DNA of 33,151 nucleotides from an uncultured Clostridium sp. (GCA_900553985.1 USFW01000017.1:1-33151), one strand, 5' to 3'; positions 9,019-16,500 are shown, counted from the first letter of the stretch. Program-made: numbers and translations. The notes: a model not told the origin generated them from the sequence alone.

Positions 9019-9171
9019 ATGCTGACATTTATAGCAACAGTATTCGGATTTTTTTTATTAATTGGAGGAGCATTAAACGTTTTATGTAACTTAAAAAGCT
9101 TTGAAGAAATTTTGAAGGGGATAGGAACTATCTTTGGTGGTCTCATAGTTTTATTATTATGTATGGGATGA
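9019..9171 (+). CDS. Small two-helix membrane protein (50 residues), unknown function
   Basis: An ATG at 9019 follows AAGGAG (9005-9010) by eight bases and opens a 50-codon frame ending in TGA at 9169-9171. The product has two hydrophobic segments, about residues 3-22 and 33-49, joined by a short charged loop (NLKSFEEILKG). A near-consensus promoter stands before it and a strong terminator begins seven bases after the stop, so it is a complete single-gene unit. I do not recognise the family. The hydrophobic hairpin shape is compatible with a small membrane regulator or a type I toxin-like peptide, but nothing here decides that. Confidence 0.75.
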   Translation: MLTFIATVFGFFLLIGGALNVLCNLKSFEEILKGIGTIFGGLIVLLLCMG

Positions 9172-9177
9172 GAAACT

Positions 9178-9214
9178 AAAGTGAGAAATCAATTTTTGAT
9201 TTCTCACTTTTTAA
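9178..9214 (+). terminator. Rho-independent terminator after the small membrane protein gene
   Basis: AAAGTGAGAAATC (9178-9190) pairs perfectly with GATTTCTCACTTT (9198-9210) around a seven-base loop. T-rich sequence follows. Confidence 0.9.
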
Positions 9215-9302
9215 TAATATGAAATATTTAAAAAAATATAAAAAATATTTTTTATCATTAATTTGCCATTTTTTCAAAAGTCAAAAAAATTTTAAAAGAC
9301 TA

Positions 9303-9331
9303 TTGACAAATGGTTATAAAAATGCTAATAT
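9303..9331 (+). promoter_or_regulatory. Promoter of the tRNA-Ser pair
   Basis: TTGACA (9303-9308), 17 bases, TAATAT (9326-9331) with TG at 9323-9324. It lies 32 bases before the first tRNA. Confidence 0.75.
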
Positions 9332-9363
9332 AAATACTGTCGTAAGACATTGGCATAAAATAT

Positions 9364-9455
<92 letters not shown>

Positions 9456-9506
9456 AGTATCTGAGAGTTAGATATCATTATTATATCTAACTTTTAGTTT
9501 ATAAAT

Positions 9507-9596
9507 GGAGATGTACCCAAGTGGTGAAGGGGACTGTTTGCTAAACAGTTAGGTCCCGAAAGGGGCGCGGAGGTTCGAACCCTCTCATCTCCGCCA
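9507..9596 (+). tRNA. tRNA-Ser (anticodon GCT)
   Basis: GGAGATG (9507-9513) pairs with CATCTCC (9586-9592), then G and CCA (9594-9596). The anticodon stem-loop CTGTTTGCTAAACAG gives anticodon GCT. The long variable arm TCCCGAAAGGGGC and the T arm GGTTCGAACC are intact. Its 3' end plus terminator reappears in degraded form at 11239-11302. Confidence 0.97.
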
Positions 9597-9632
9597 AAAT
9601 AGCTTAAAATAAAGATTTTAGGCTATTTTTTT
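9597..9632 (+). terminator. Terminator of the tRNA-Ser pair
   Basis: AAATAGCTTAAAAT pairs with ATTTTAGGCTATTT (one G-T pair) around a four-base loop, followed by a T run. It starts immediately after the CCA of the second tRNA. Confidence 0.88.
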
Positions 9633-9703
9633 GATTTTATATAAAATTATAGGATATGAACCAAAGTAAAATAAGATGAATTAAGATAAAAAATATATCG
9701 TGA

Positions 9704-9734
9704 AAATATCGTAATTTTGAAAATTACGATATTT
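9704..9734 (+). promoter_or_regulatory. Perfect 15-bp palindrome upstream of the toxin-antitoxin promoter (operator candidate)
   Basis: AAATATCGTAATTTT (9704-9718) and AAAATTACGATATTT (9720-9734) are perfect reverse complements around a single G. A third ATATCGT copy lies just upstream (9695-9701). The palindrome ends two bases before the -35 of the promoter at 9736-9764, a typical place for an autoregulating antitoxin. It is followed by few T residues, so an intrinsic terminator is less likely. Confidence 0.65.
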
Positions 9735-9735
9735 A

Positions 9736-9764
9736 TTGTAAAAAGATTTCTAATTTGTTATAAT
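9736..9764 (+). promoter_or_regulatory. Promoter of the DUF6922/AbiEii-like pair
   Basis: TTGTAA (9736-9741), 17 bases, TATAAT (9759-9764). The first ORF starts 57 bases downstream, behind AGAGGAG at 9809-9815. Confidence 0.78.
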
Positions 9765-9821
9765 AGAAATAGTTAAAAATGAGATAATATATGTATAAAA
9801 AGTAATAAGAGGAGTAAATAA

Positions 9822-10118
9822 ATGCCAGAAGAATTAAAAAAGTATTTTTGGGATACGAAATTTGAAGAATTAGATATAAGAAAAAACAAAAGATATATAA
9901 TATCAAGATTATATTGTTATGGAGATTTAAAAGCAATAAAATGGTTAAAAAACATATATAGTAAAGAAGATATAAAAGAAATAGCAATAAAAAGTAGAGA
10001 TTTAAAACCATTGGTCGCAAACTATTTAAGACAACAATTTAATCTAAAAAAAGAAGAAATGGCATATTATAGAGCAATACAAGGTATGAATTATGAATAT
10101 TGGAGAGTGAATAATTAA
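9822..10118 (+). CDS. DUF6922-like protein, probable antitoxin partner
   Basis: A 98-residue, charged, all-helical protein with FWDTKFEELDIRKNKRYIISRLY, then GDLKAIKWLKNIYSKEDI, then KSRDLKPLVANYL. This succession (FWD, IISR, YGDLxAxxWL, KSRxLxPxxANxL) matches the small DUF6922 proteins that stand before AbiEii-type nucleotidyltransferases. Its stop overlaps the start of the next gene by one base (TAATG), indicating translational coupling. By position and size it is the likely antitoxin and may bind the palindrome at 9704-9734, but I see no classical DNA-binding motif, so the regulatory role is inference. Confidence 0.8.
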   Translation: MPEELKKYFWDTKFEELDIRKNKRYIISRLYCYGDLKAIKWLKNIYSKEDIKEIAIKSRDLKPLVANYLRQQFNLKKEEMAYYRAIQGMNYEYWRVNN

Positions 10119-10762
10119 TGTATTGGAATATATTTGATAGAAATAGATATGATTTATTAAAAAAATTATCTGAAGAAGTTAGTATAAATGATTATTATAT
10201 GATAGGAGGAACAGCATTATCATTACAATTAGGATTAAGAGAGTCTTATGATTTTGATTTTTGTGTAAAAGGAGAATTTAACAATGAATTGCTATTAGAA
10301 GAACTGAAAAAAATAGGAAATATAGAAGTTATACAAAATCAAAAAGGAACTTGTGATGTGCTTTTAAACGGTATTCAAGTAAGCTTTTTCTACTATCCTA
10401 ATAAAGTATTAAAAGATTTTATAAAAGTAGAAGAAATGCCAAATTTAAACTTTGCAAGTATTTTAGATATTGCAACAATGAAAGTAGTCGCGATAGGAGG
10501 AAGAGGCGCAAAAAAAGATTTCTTTGATTTGTTTAATATAATAAAAAAATGCAATATTAATACATATGAATTAGTAGAAGGATTAAAACAAAAATGTGGG
10601 GAAAATATAAACTATGTAAATATAATTATGGGATTAAGTTATTTTGAAGATGCAGAAGATGAAATATTACCTAATACTTTTGTTGATTATAATTGGGGAG
10701 AGATAAAGAAATTTTTTATTGAATTTCAAAAAGAAGTTCAAAATATATTAGAAAATAATTAA
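10118..10762 (+). CDS. AbiEii/AbiGii-type nucleotidyltransferase toxin-like protein
   Basis: A 214-residue protein of the nucleotidyltransferase fold. GGTALSLQLGLRESYDFDF (about residues 31-49) is the family signature: the GGTAL glycine loop followed by the catalytic DFDF acidic pair, where the more common form is SxDxDF. FASILDIATMKVVAIGGRGAKKDFFDL (about 109-135) is the second conserved block. In studied AbiE systems the nucleotidyltransferase is a toxin countered by an antitoxin and gives phage defence by abortive infection. This shorter form with a DUF6922 partner is a related arrangement. It overlaps the preceding gene by one base. Substrate (tRNA or protein) cannot be inferred. Confidence 0.85.
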   Translation: MYWNIFDRNRYDLLKKLSEEVSINDYYMIGGTALSLQLGLRESYDFDFCVKGEFNNELLLEELKKIGNIEVIQNQKGTCDVLLNGIQVSFFYYPNKVLKDFIKVEEMPNLNFASILDIATMKVVAIGGRGAKKDFFDLFNIIKKCNINTYELVEGLKQKCGENINYVNIIMGLSYFEDAEDEILPNTFVDYNWGEIKKFFIEFQKEVQNILENN

Positions 10763-10818
10763 TTTAAATAAAATATTTTATAAAATAATATAAAGTAAAT
10801 GTAGCTTTATTAATAAAT

Positions 10819-11117
10819 ATGTCAAATGAAATTAGTAAACTTGTAATTGTTGATACAGAGGAATTAATAGAATTGTCAGAAAAAATATATTTGATATTAC
10901 ACAAAAAAAGAATATTAAAGAATTAAGTAAACTAAAAGATTTATTAGTGGAGTTAGTTAATAAATTAGAAGAAAAATAAAACAAAGGTATAAATAAAAGA
11001 ATAGCAGAAATTAATATTGCAAAATTTATAACCGGAGAGCTTGAAACAGAAAGAATATTATGACTAGGAGAATATACAAAATTTGCAAATATAGTTAAAT
11101 ATGAATGGGAGAAATAA
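10819..11117 (+). pseudogene. Decayed small ORF (frameshift and internal stop), family not recognised
   Basis: An ATG at 10819 opens MSNEISKLVIVDTEELIEL and stops at 10926. The neighbouring frame then continues with KNIKELSKLKDLLVELVNKLEEK, and a further open stretch (RIAEINIAKFITGELETERI, stop, LGEYTKFANIVKYEWEK) runs to 11117. Such protein-like, helical, charged sequence spread over frames with stops is the mark of a broken gene. I cannot name the family; the tail has the flavour of small accessory proteins of mobile elements. It lies between the toxin pair and the tRNA remnant. Confidence 0.45.
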
Positions 11118-11238
11118 AGATAGGAAATTAATGAAAACATATCAATAGGTTTATTTGTTATGCCTAAAAAATCAATATTAGGTAAAAATCGATTAATCTA
11201 ATATTGGTATTTTAGATTTTCCTTGACCTGATGACATT

Positions 11239-11264
11239 GGAGTCGAATCATCTTATCTTCGCCC
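11239..11264 (+). pseudogene. Degraded copy of a tRNA-Ser 3' end
   Basis: GGAG-TCGAATC, then ATCTTATCTTCGCC, is a diverged copy of the T arm and acceptor strand of the tRNA-Ser at 9507-9596. It is followed at once by a copy of that tRNA's terminator. No 5' half of a tRNA is recognisable upstream. It may be what is left of a duplicated tRNA, or an old attachment-site duplication bracketing the toxin-antitoxin pair. Confidence 0.55.
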
Positions 11265-11265
11265 A

Positions 11266-11303
11266 AAAATAGCTTAAAGTAAATCCTTTAAGCTATTTTT
11301 TTA
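11266..11303 (+). terminator. Terminator-like hairpin (copy of the tRNA-Ser terminator)
   Basis: AAAATAGCTTAAAG (11266-11279) pairs perfectly with CTTTAAGCTATTTT (11286-11299), followed by T residues. The sequence is nearly the same as the terminator at 9597-9632, which shows that the remnant and its terminator were copied together. Confidence 0.8.
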
Positions 11304-11381
11304 ATATAATAAAGTTAAGAAGTAATAATTTATTATTTTTTAATATAGTAGTTAAGAAATAAATTTTATGAATACTTTTTA

Positions 11382-11582
11382 CTATTGTAATAAATCATTA
11401 GGTGTACAATTTAGTATATTACATAAGTTTTCAAGAGTTTGATATTTTATAGATTTAGTTTTATTGCAAACAAGTGCATTGAAATTTGCATACGAAATTG
11501 GTTTTATATTGTTTAACTCATTAAAAAGCCAGTATTTTGACTTATTTTGTTCTTTTAAAATATTAATTACATTTAATTGCAT
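11382..11582 (-). CDS. Small Cro/CI-type helix-turn-helix regulator (HTH_26-like)
   Basis: A 66-residue protein consisting of one helix-turn-helix domain. It reads ILKEQNKSKYWLFNEL, then SYANFNALVCNKTKSIKYQTLENLCNILNCTPNDLL, the usual outline of tiny XRE regulators of the YozG/HTH_26 kind. GGGAGG stands about 12 bases before the ATG on the minus strand. It is the only minus-strand gene in the accessory zone and separates the tRNA remnant from the type IV secretion-like locus. It might control that locus or be a leftover of a mobile element; the sequence does not say which. Confidence 0.75.
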   Translation of the reverse strand: MQLNVINILKEQNKSKYWLFNELNNIKPISYANFNALVCNKTKSIKYQTLENLCNILNCTPNDLLQ

Positions 11583-11768
11583 TATAAAATCTATCCTCCC
11601 ACAAAATATGTATTTATTTTATATAAGAGTTATTAGAAAATTAACTGATAAAAAATGACTAATGAAAATAGCAGGAAAAGATTCAAAGCTAAATAAAAAT
11701 ATATTTGTTATATTTAAATTCTTATAATGAATGATTTATAATATATAGAAAAATAAAGTTGGATTAGT

Positions 11769-12439
11769 ATGAAAAAATAAGATAATGTTAGTGAGTTTTA
11801 GGTATTGTATATGGAGAAAATTAAATAGTTAAGAAATTGGAAACTTTGGAATCATATTCAAATATAGAATAAAATAGAGGTAAAACAGATTTACCATTAT
11901 TTTATGTGGAGCAACAGATGTAACATGAACAAGACAAGGAAGAAGAAAAGAAAAAATATAGATTATGCAAACAGTTTATATAAAATTACTGAAGTGACTT
12001 CACAGGGAACAATTGTAGTAATAGATGAATGTTAAGGAGATAGTATGTAACTCTAAAGAAGGTAGGTTATCTAAAAGATGAAAATGGGTTTAATAATTGA
12101 GTGTATTATGTTTTGACTAATAGTACAATGATACAATATAAATCTCCATTAAAAGCAAATACAATAGTAAGTAATTCAGAACAAAGTAGTGGCATAAATA
12201 ATTTTATAAATAAGTGGGCAGACAATAAGTAATTTTTCAAAGATAATATACAATATTTATTAGTGCTACTAGGAGTAGTAACACTAATAATTGGAACTAT
12301 AATAGGACCAAAACTTACGACATCACCTCATAAAAAGAAAAAGCGAAAGAGAAGAAACTTTTAGTACCATATGTAGTAGGATGTGCAGTTATATTTGATG
12401 GATTTGCTATATGGAAAATAGCTGTAACAATATTGTAAT
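11769..12439 (+). pseudogene. Decayed paralogue of the first VirB2-like gene
   Basis: From about 12131 to 12439 the DNA is a clear but broken relative of the 3' part of the gene at 12723-13655 (its 13309-13645). It shares AAAAGCAAATAC, GTAAGTAATTCAGAACAAAGT, the first membrane segment (GVVTLIIGTIIGPKLTTS) and the CTTTTAGTACCATATGTAGTAGG stretch in pieces, now interrupted by stops and frameshifts. Upstream, fragments such as LYKITEVTSQGTIVVIDE and VGYLKDENGFNN suggest a different extracytoplasmic domain. A poor start with immediate stops lies at 11769. It is the remains of a fourth pilin-like gene with its own N-terminal domain. Confidence 0.8.
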
Positions 12440-12654
12440 CATGTACTGGGCCTGTATAAGAAGAATTAAATATATTTTAATAATAAAAAGATTAATAAAC
12501 ATAAAACTATAGTAAAATACTAAATAGAGATATAATTTTTATTAAAGTCACTGTTATTATACACGGGATTCTAAAAGTTTTTAGCTATGATTAGAAAAAT
12601 TACCTTTTTTGATATAATAGAAGTGGTTACTCAATCGTAAATAAGAGTTAATTG

Positions 12655-12683
12655 TTGAAAAAAAAATATATATATAGTATAAT
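12655..12683 (+). promoter_or_regulatory. Promoter of the first VirB2-like gene
   Basis: TTGAAA (12655-12660), 17 bases, TATAAT (12678-12683), 40 bases before the ATG at 12723. A second, extended -10 (TGATATAAT, 12610-12618) lies further upstream without a good -35. Confidence 0.75.
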
Positions 12684-12722
12684 TATATTAATAGAGTAAT
12701 TTCAAAGAAAGAAGGCGATTTT

Positions 12723-13655
12723 ATGAAAAAAATTGTTAAATTAACTAATGTAGTTATTTTAATAGCAGTGATGATACTTTTTACAAATACATATTCTTTT
12801 GCCAAAAAATGGGTGTATAAAGATATGAAAGATGCTTTTTTAGCAGATAAAAATATTGTAAATACTTTGTCAAAAGAAGAACTGAAAGAATGGAAAAAAG
12901 AAGCAAATGCTGCATATGAAATGTATATGCAGAAAGCAGGAGAAACTATGTTCTCAACTCAAAAGATGTATCAGAAAGAAGCAGATACTGCCCAAAAGAT
13001 ATTAACAGCAATTAAAGATGTAGAAAGAAAAGAAAATTCTAAAGACCAAGTAGAAGATAATAAAAATATGACTGAAGAAGAAAAAAAGGAGAGAGACAAG
13101 AAATTAAAGAAATATAATATTGAAGAAATTGCAAAATGGTTAGCTGATAATGATCCTTCAAGTTTATCAGAAGATGTAAAAAATAAATGGAGAGAGACAA
13201 TAGATAATGATACAGAGAAATCTGAAGAGTATAGGGAATATTATCGTTCATTATTAGAAGGAAATTCATTATCAGAAACTAATCAAAAGTTAGATCCAAC
13301 GATAAGTCCTATATATAAATATCCATCAAAAGCAAATACAACAGTAAGTAATTCAGAACAAAGTTTAGAAGATATGATGAGTGATGCAAATGATTTTATA
13401 AATAAAGGTGCAGTGAATATAGACCAAGGAACACTAAGTAACTTTTCAAAGACAATGTATAATATTTTATTAGCAGTAGGTGTAGTAGTAGCAGTAATAA
13501 TTGGAGCTATAATAGGACTAAAACTTATGACATCATCTATAGAAGAAAAAGCAGAGGCAAAAAAACTTTTAGTACCATATGTAGTAGGCTGTGTGATGGT
13601 ATTTGGTGGATTTGCTATATGGAAATTAGTAGTAACAATTTTACAAAGTATTTAG
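12723..13655 (+). CDS. VirB2/TrbC-like protein with large extracytoplasmic N-terminal domain
   Basis: 310 residues. A signal peptide (about 1-27, ending TNTYSFA) is followed by about 200 mostly helical, highly charged residues. Then come two membrane helices (about 248-270 and 284-306) joined by the loop SSIEEKAEAKKLLVPY. The two-helix part is shared with the next two genes and fits the TrbC/VirB2 pilin family, but normal pilins are about 100 residues long. The extension therefore makes this an unusual pilin, or a scaffold or adhesin anchored through a pilin-like base. It has a strong promoter of its own, and a decayed paralogue lies directly upstream. Only 11 bases separate it from the next gene, so both are in one transcript. 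Confidence 0.7.
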   Translation: MKKIVKLTNVVILIAVMILFTNTYSFAKKWVYKDMKDAFLADKNIVNTLSKEELKEWKKEANAAYEMYMQKAGETMFSTQKMYQKEADTAQKILTAIKDVERKENSKDQVEDNKNMTEEEKKERDKKLKKYNIEEIAKWLADNDPSSLSEDVKNKWRETIDNDTEKSEEYREYYRSLLEGNSLSETNQKLDPTISPIYKYPSKANTTVSNSEQSLEDMMSDANDFINKGAVNIDQGTLSNFSKTMYNILLAVGVVVAVIIGAIIGLKLMTSSIEEKAEAKKLLVPYVVGCVMVFGGFAIWKLVVTILQSI

Positions 13656-13666
13656 GAGGGGGGAAA

Positions 13667-14092
13667 ATGAAGAATAAAGTAATATTTTCTATAATTATAA
13701 CTTTAATATTTATTATGGCAGCTTCTACAGTATTTGCTGTTTCGACGCCACGTAGTGCTTCTCCAGAGGAATCAGGAGGGAGTTCAAGTGGGACTTCAGG
13801 AACATCTAGTGGAGATTTGGGATTAGGAGATTTAGATAGTTACAAAGGCAGTAATGCTGACTCTCCAACATTAGTTGGTAAAGCAAATAATCTTTTAGGG
13901 CTAATACAAGTTGTAGGAATAGTACTATCTGTAGTAATGATTATGGCAATAGGAATAAAATATATGTTAGGTAGTGTTGAAGAAAAGGCTGAATATAAAT
14001 CTACTTTAGTACCATATTTAATAGGAGCTTTCATCTTATTTACAGGAACAACTTTACCGAATATAATATATCAATTTACAAAAAATATGTAA
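13667..14092 (+). CDS. VirB2/TrbC-like pilin candidate 2
   Basis: I start the gene at the ATG at 13667, directly behind AGGAGGGGGG (13654-13663), not at the upstream ATG at 13619, which lies inside the previous gene. The product is 141 residues. It has a signal peptide (about 1-24, ending AASTVFA), a Ser/Gly/Thr-rich linker (about 30-60), then two membrane helices (about 79-101 and 114-136) joined by GSVEEKAEYKSTLVPY. Size and topology are those of VirB2/TrbC pilin subunits, which form the extracellular filament or channel lining of type IV secretion systems. It is probably co-transcribed with the gene before it. Confidence 0.75.
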   Translation: MKNKVIFSIIITLIFIMAASTVFAVSTPRSASPEESGGSSSGTSGTSSGDLGLGDLDSYKGSNADSPTLVGKANNLLGLIQVVGIVLSVVMIMAIGIKYMLGSVEEKAEYKSTLVPYLIGAFILFTGTTLPNIIYQFTKNM

Positions 14093-14195
14093 TATTGAAA
14101 ATTAGAAGTAAAATTGTTTTATGTTTTACATATTTAGTTATTTTGTAAATAATAATTTAGATTTTAAAAAATTTTAAACTTAATTTGATAAGATA

Positions 14196-14224
14196 TTGCA
14201 AAAAAAGAATAAAAATGATAGAAT
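14196..14224 (+). promoter_or_regulatory. Promoter of VirB2-like gene 3
   Basis: TTGCAA (14196-14201), 17 bases, TAGAAT (14219-14224). A seven-bp hairpin TGTATAA/TTATACA (14237-14255) lies in the leader before AAAGGAGGG. This gives the third pilin gene independent expression. Confidence 0.7.
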
Positions 14225-14285
14225 AAAATAAATACGTGTATAAAATTCTTATACAGGGATTTATAATAAAAAAGGAGGGACAAGC

Positions 14286-14639
14286 ATGAATAAAACTGTA
14301 ACAAAAGTTATAATAGCTATTTTCGTATTATTATCAATTATTATGTTTTCTACTAGTTGTTTTGCATTAGATCCTACCAATATAACAGCTTCTAGTAATA
14401 TAGCAGGAGTAAATGAAATAACAAGATTAGGAAATGGACTAGTGGGAATATTTCAAACAGTAGGTATAGTATTATCTGTTATAATAGTACTTGTTATTGG
14501 TATAAAATATATGATGGGAAGTGCAGAAGAAAAAGCAGATTACAAAAAATCAATGATACCTTATTTAGTAGGTGCAGCTTTGATATTTACAGCATCTTTA
14601 TTCGCAAATATAGTTTACCAATTCTTTAGTAGCATTTAA
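14286..14639 (+). CDS. VirB2/TrbC-like pilin candidate 3
   Basis: 117 residues, the simplest member of the three: a signal peptide (about 1-28, ending STSCFA), a short linker, and two membrane helices (about 55-77 and 90-112) joined by GSAEEKADYKKSMIPY. It closely resembles the gene at 13667 over the last 80 residues. All three genes end exactly 38 residues after the EEKA motif begins, so they share one C-terminal module. It has its own promoter, an AAAGGAGGG ribosome site seven bases upstream, and a strong terminator downstream. It is therefore a single-gene unit, consistent with a major pilin made in excess. Confidence 0.78.
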   Translation: MNKTVTKVIIAIFVLLSIIMFSTSCFALDPTNITASSNIAGVNEITRLGNGLVGIFQTVGIVLSVIIVLVIGIKYMMGSAEEKADYKKSMIPYLVGAALIFTASLFANIVYQFFSSI

Positions 14640-14670
14640 TAGTATATGTTAAAAATAAAAGAAAAAGTGA

Positions 14671-14721
14671 AACTTTTTTTTGATAAATAAAAATTAATTT
14701 ATCAAAAAAGAGTTTTTTTTG
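14671..14721 (+). terminator. Terminator after VirB2-like gene 3
   Basis: AACTTTTTTTTGATAAAT pairs with ATTTATCAAAAAAGAGTT with one mismatch around a nine-base loop, followed by a long T run (14713-14720). Confidence 0.85.
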
Positions 14722-14832
14722 TAATAAATTTGTAAAATTTATGTAAGAAATGATATTTATAAAAAAACACCTATATTTATTGTTACATATATATTACAGA
14801 ACTATTAAAAATCTGTTATTTTATACTTTTTT

Positions 14833-14865
14833 ACTCAAAAATATTACAAATTTTGAGTTTTTTTG
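14833..14865 (+). terminator. Second terminator-like hairpin, overlapping the prgI promoter
   Basis: ACTCAAAA (14833-14840) pairs with TTTTGAGT (14851-14858) around 10 bases and is followed by seven T residues. It overlaps the promoter at 14844-14872, so read-through from the pilin gene and new initiation for the secretion operon meet at the same place. Confidence 0.65.
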
Positions 14866-14872
14866 TTATAAT
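14844..14872 (+). promoter_or_regulatory. Promoter of the prgI-virB4-virB6 operon
   Basis: TTACAA (14844-14849), 17 bases, TATAAT (14867-14872). The PrgI start is 43 bases downstream. No other promoter or terminator is evident up to 26916. Confidence 0.7.
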
Positions 14873-14915
14873 TAAATATAAGTAATAATGTGGATATGTT
14901 GAAAGGAGAAGCTAT

Positions 14916-15281
14916 ATGGGAACATATAATTTACCAAGAAATGTAAAGGGAGAGGGAAGAATATTATTTATATTTTCTTCAAAAGCATTAATTTATACAT
15001 TTATAGGTGTATGTATAGGTTTAGTATTTTACTTGATATTTAGTTTAATAGATTTATCGGTAGTTGGATTAGTTATTGCTGGTTTTTTAGGTTTATTAGG
15101 TTTTATGATCGGAACTTTTAAAATGCCAGATTCTACAGCTTTTGAAATTACTAAAAAGACAGGAGGAGAAAATATAGATGATGTAATATTGAGATTTATA
15201 AAATTCAAGTTACAGAAAAACAAGATCTATGTATATCAAGAGATAAAGAAAGATTTAGAGGAGGAAACAAAAGATGAATAA
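14916..15281 (+). CDS. PrgI family protein (VirB3-position membrane protein)
   Basis: 121 residues. It begins with TYNLPRNVKGEGRILFIFSSKALIY, the start typical of PrgI proteins. Two adjacent membrane helices (about 24-46 and 48-68) and a charged cytoplasmic tail follow. PrgI proteins occupy the place of VirB3 in Gram-positive type IV systems and probably dock the VirB4 ATPase at the membrane. As usual for the family it stands directly before the VirB4/TraC genes; its last eight bases overlap the next ORF. AAAGGAG precedes the ATG. This is one of the clearest markers of the type IV secretion nature of the locus. Confidence 0.85.
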   Translation: MGTYNLPRNVKGEGRILFIFSSKALIYTFIGVCIGLVFYLIFSLIDLSVVGLVIAGFLGLLGFMIGTFKMPDSTAFEITKKTGGENIDDVILRFIKFKLQKNKIYVYQEIKKDLEEETKDE

Positions 15282-16500
15282 TATGGATGAAAATATGCTT
15301 TCACAGATTTTAATGATAGCTTTAGGAACTTTAATAATTCTTTTAATAATATTGTCAATAATATTTGTTACTTTAAAGTTAAAAGAAAAGAATAATAAAA
15401 AAGAAAAGAAAAAAGAACGAGTAGTTGATGAGAGTAATGTAGAAAAAAAATTAAATGCACCAATATATAATAAACAATCAATATATGATTTTATGGAATT
15501 TGATAAAATAGAAGACAATATGATTATTCAAAAAAATGGTAAGAGATTTTTGATGGTGGTTGAATGTCAAGGTGTTAACTATGATTTAATGTCAAAAATG
15601 GAAAAAATAGGAGTTGAAGAAGGATTTCAACAATTTCTAAATACACTAAGACATCCTATACAAATTTATATACAAACAAGAACTGTTAACTTAAATGAAA
15701 GTATATCTAAATATAAATTAAAAGTAAAAGAAGTTGAAGATAAATATAATCAAATGTTATTTAGATATAATAGCTTAAAAAATTCAGATGTATATAATCA
15801 ACAAGAATTAGAATCTTATTGGTTTGAATTAACGAAACAAAGAAATTTATTAGAATATGGAAGAGATATAGTTTCAAATACAGAAAAGATGAGTTTAAAT
15901 AAAAGTATATTAAATAAAAAATATTATATAGTTATTCCATATTTTGCAGAAGAAAATAATGGGGAAAAATATGATAAAGAAGAAATTAGAAGTATGGCCT
16001 TTTCAGAGTTATATACAAAGTCACAATCTATAATAAGAACATTATCATCATGTTCAATAAATGGAAGAATTTTAACATCAATAGAATTGGTTGATTTATT
16101 ATATGTTGCATATAATAGAGATGAATCTGAAGTATTTGGTATAGATAAGGCTATAAGAGCAGGATATGAAGAATTATATTCTACAGCTCCAGATGTGTAT
16201 GAAAAGAAAATAAGAATATTAGATGAGACAATAAGAAATAGAGCTATTGACTTAGCAAATGAAAAAATAGAAAAAGTCAAATCAAGACCTCAAAAAGCAG
16301 CACAAGATAGGGAAGATAATTTGGAAGAATTAATTAGAAAAATGGCAACAATGGTTATTGAAGAAAATAGAAGATATGTTGGAGAAGATATTGCTGAAGA
16401 AGCAATAAAAGAAATAAATAGTGATGAAGAAGGAGGAAATTCAAATGAAGAAATCAAGAAAAAAACTACAAGAGGAAGAAAGAAAAAGACAGTTAATTAA
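15274..16500 (+). CDS. Membrane-anchored VirB4/TraC N-domain-like protein
   Basis: 408 residues. One N-terminal membrane helix (about 11-33) is followed by a basic stretch. A domain beginning IYDFMEFDKIEDNMIIQKNGKRFLMVVECQGVN (about 70-100) resembles the N-terminal region of TraC/VirB4 ATPases. A long coiled segment (about 145-200) and a Lys-rich tail (TRGRKKKTVN) follow. No Walker motifs are present, so it is not an ATPase. It overlaps prgI by eight bases and the ATPase gene by 56 bases, indicating tight translational coupling. The two proteins together look like a VirB4 divided in two, with this one providing the membrane anchor. Start ATG at 15274 behind GAGGAGG. Confidence 0.75.
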   Translation: MNNMDENMLSQILMIALGTLIILLIILSIIFVTLKLKEKNNKKEKKKERVVDESNVEKKLNAPIYNKQSIYDFMEFDKIEDNMIIQKNGKRFLMVVECQGVNYDLMSKMEKIGVEEGFQQFLNTLRHPIQIYIQTRTVNLNESISKYKLKVKEVEDKYNQMLFRYNSLKNSDVYNQQELESYWFELTKQRNLLEYGRDIVSNTEKMSLNKSILNKKYYIVIPYFAEENNGEKYDKEEIRSMAFSELYTKSQSIIRTLSSCSINGRILTSIELVDLLYVAYNRDESEVFGIDKAIRAGYEELYSTAPDVYEKKIRILDETIRNRAIDLANEKIEKVKSRPQKAAQDREDNLEELIRKMATMVIEENRRYVGEDIAEEAIKEINSDEEGGNSNEEIKKKTTRGRKKKTVN

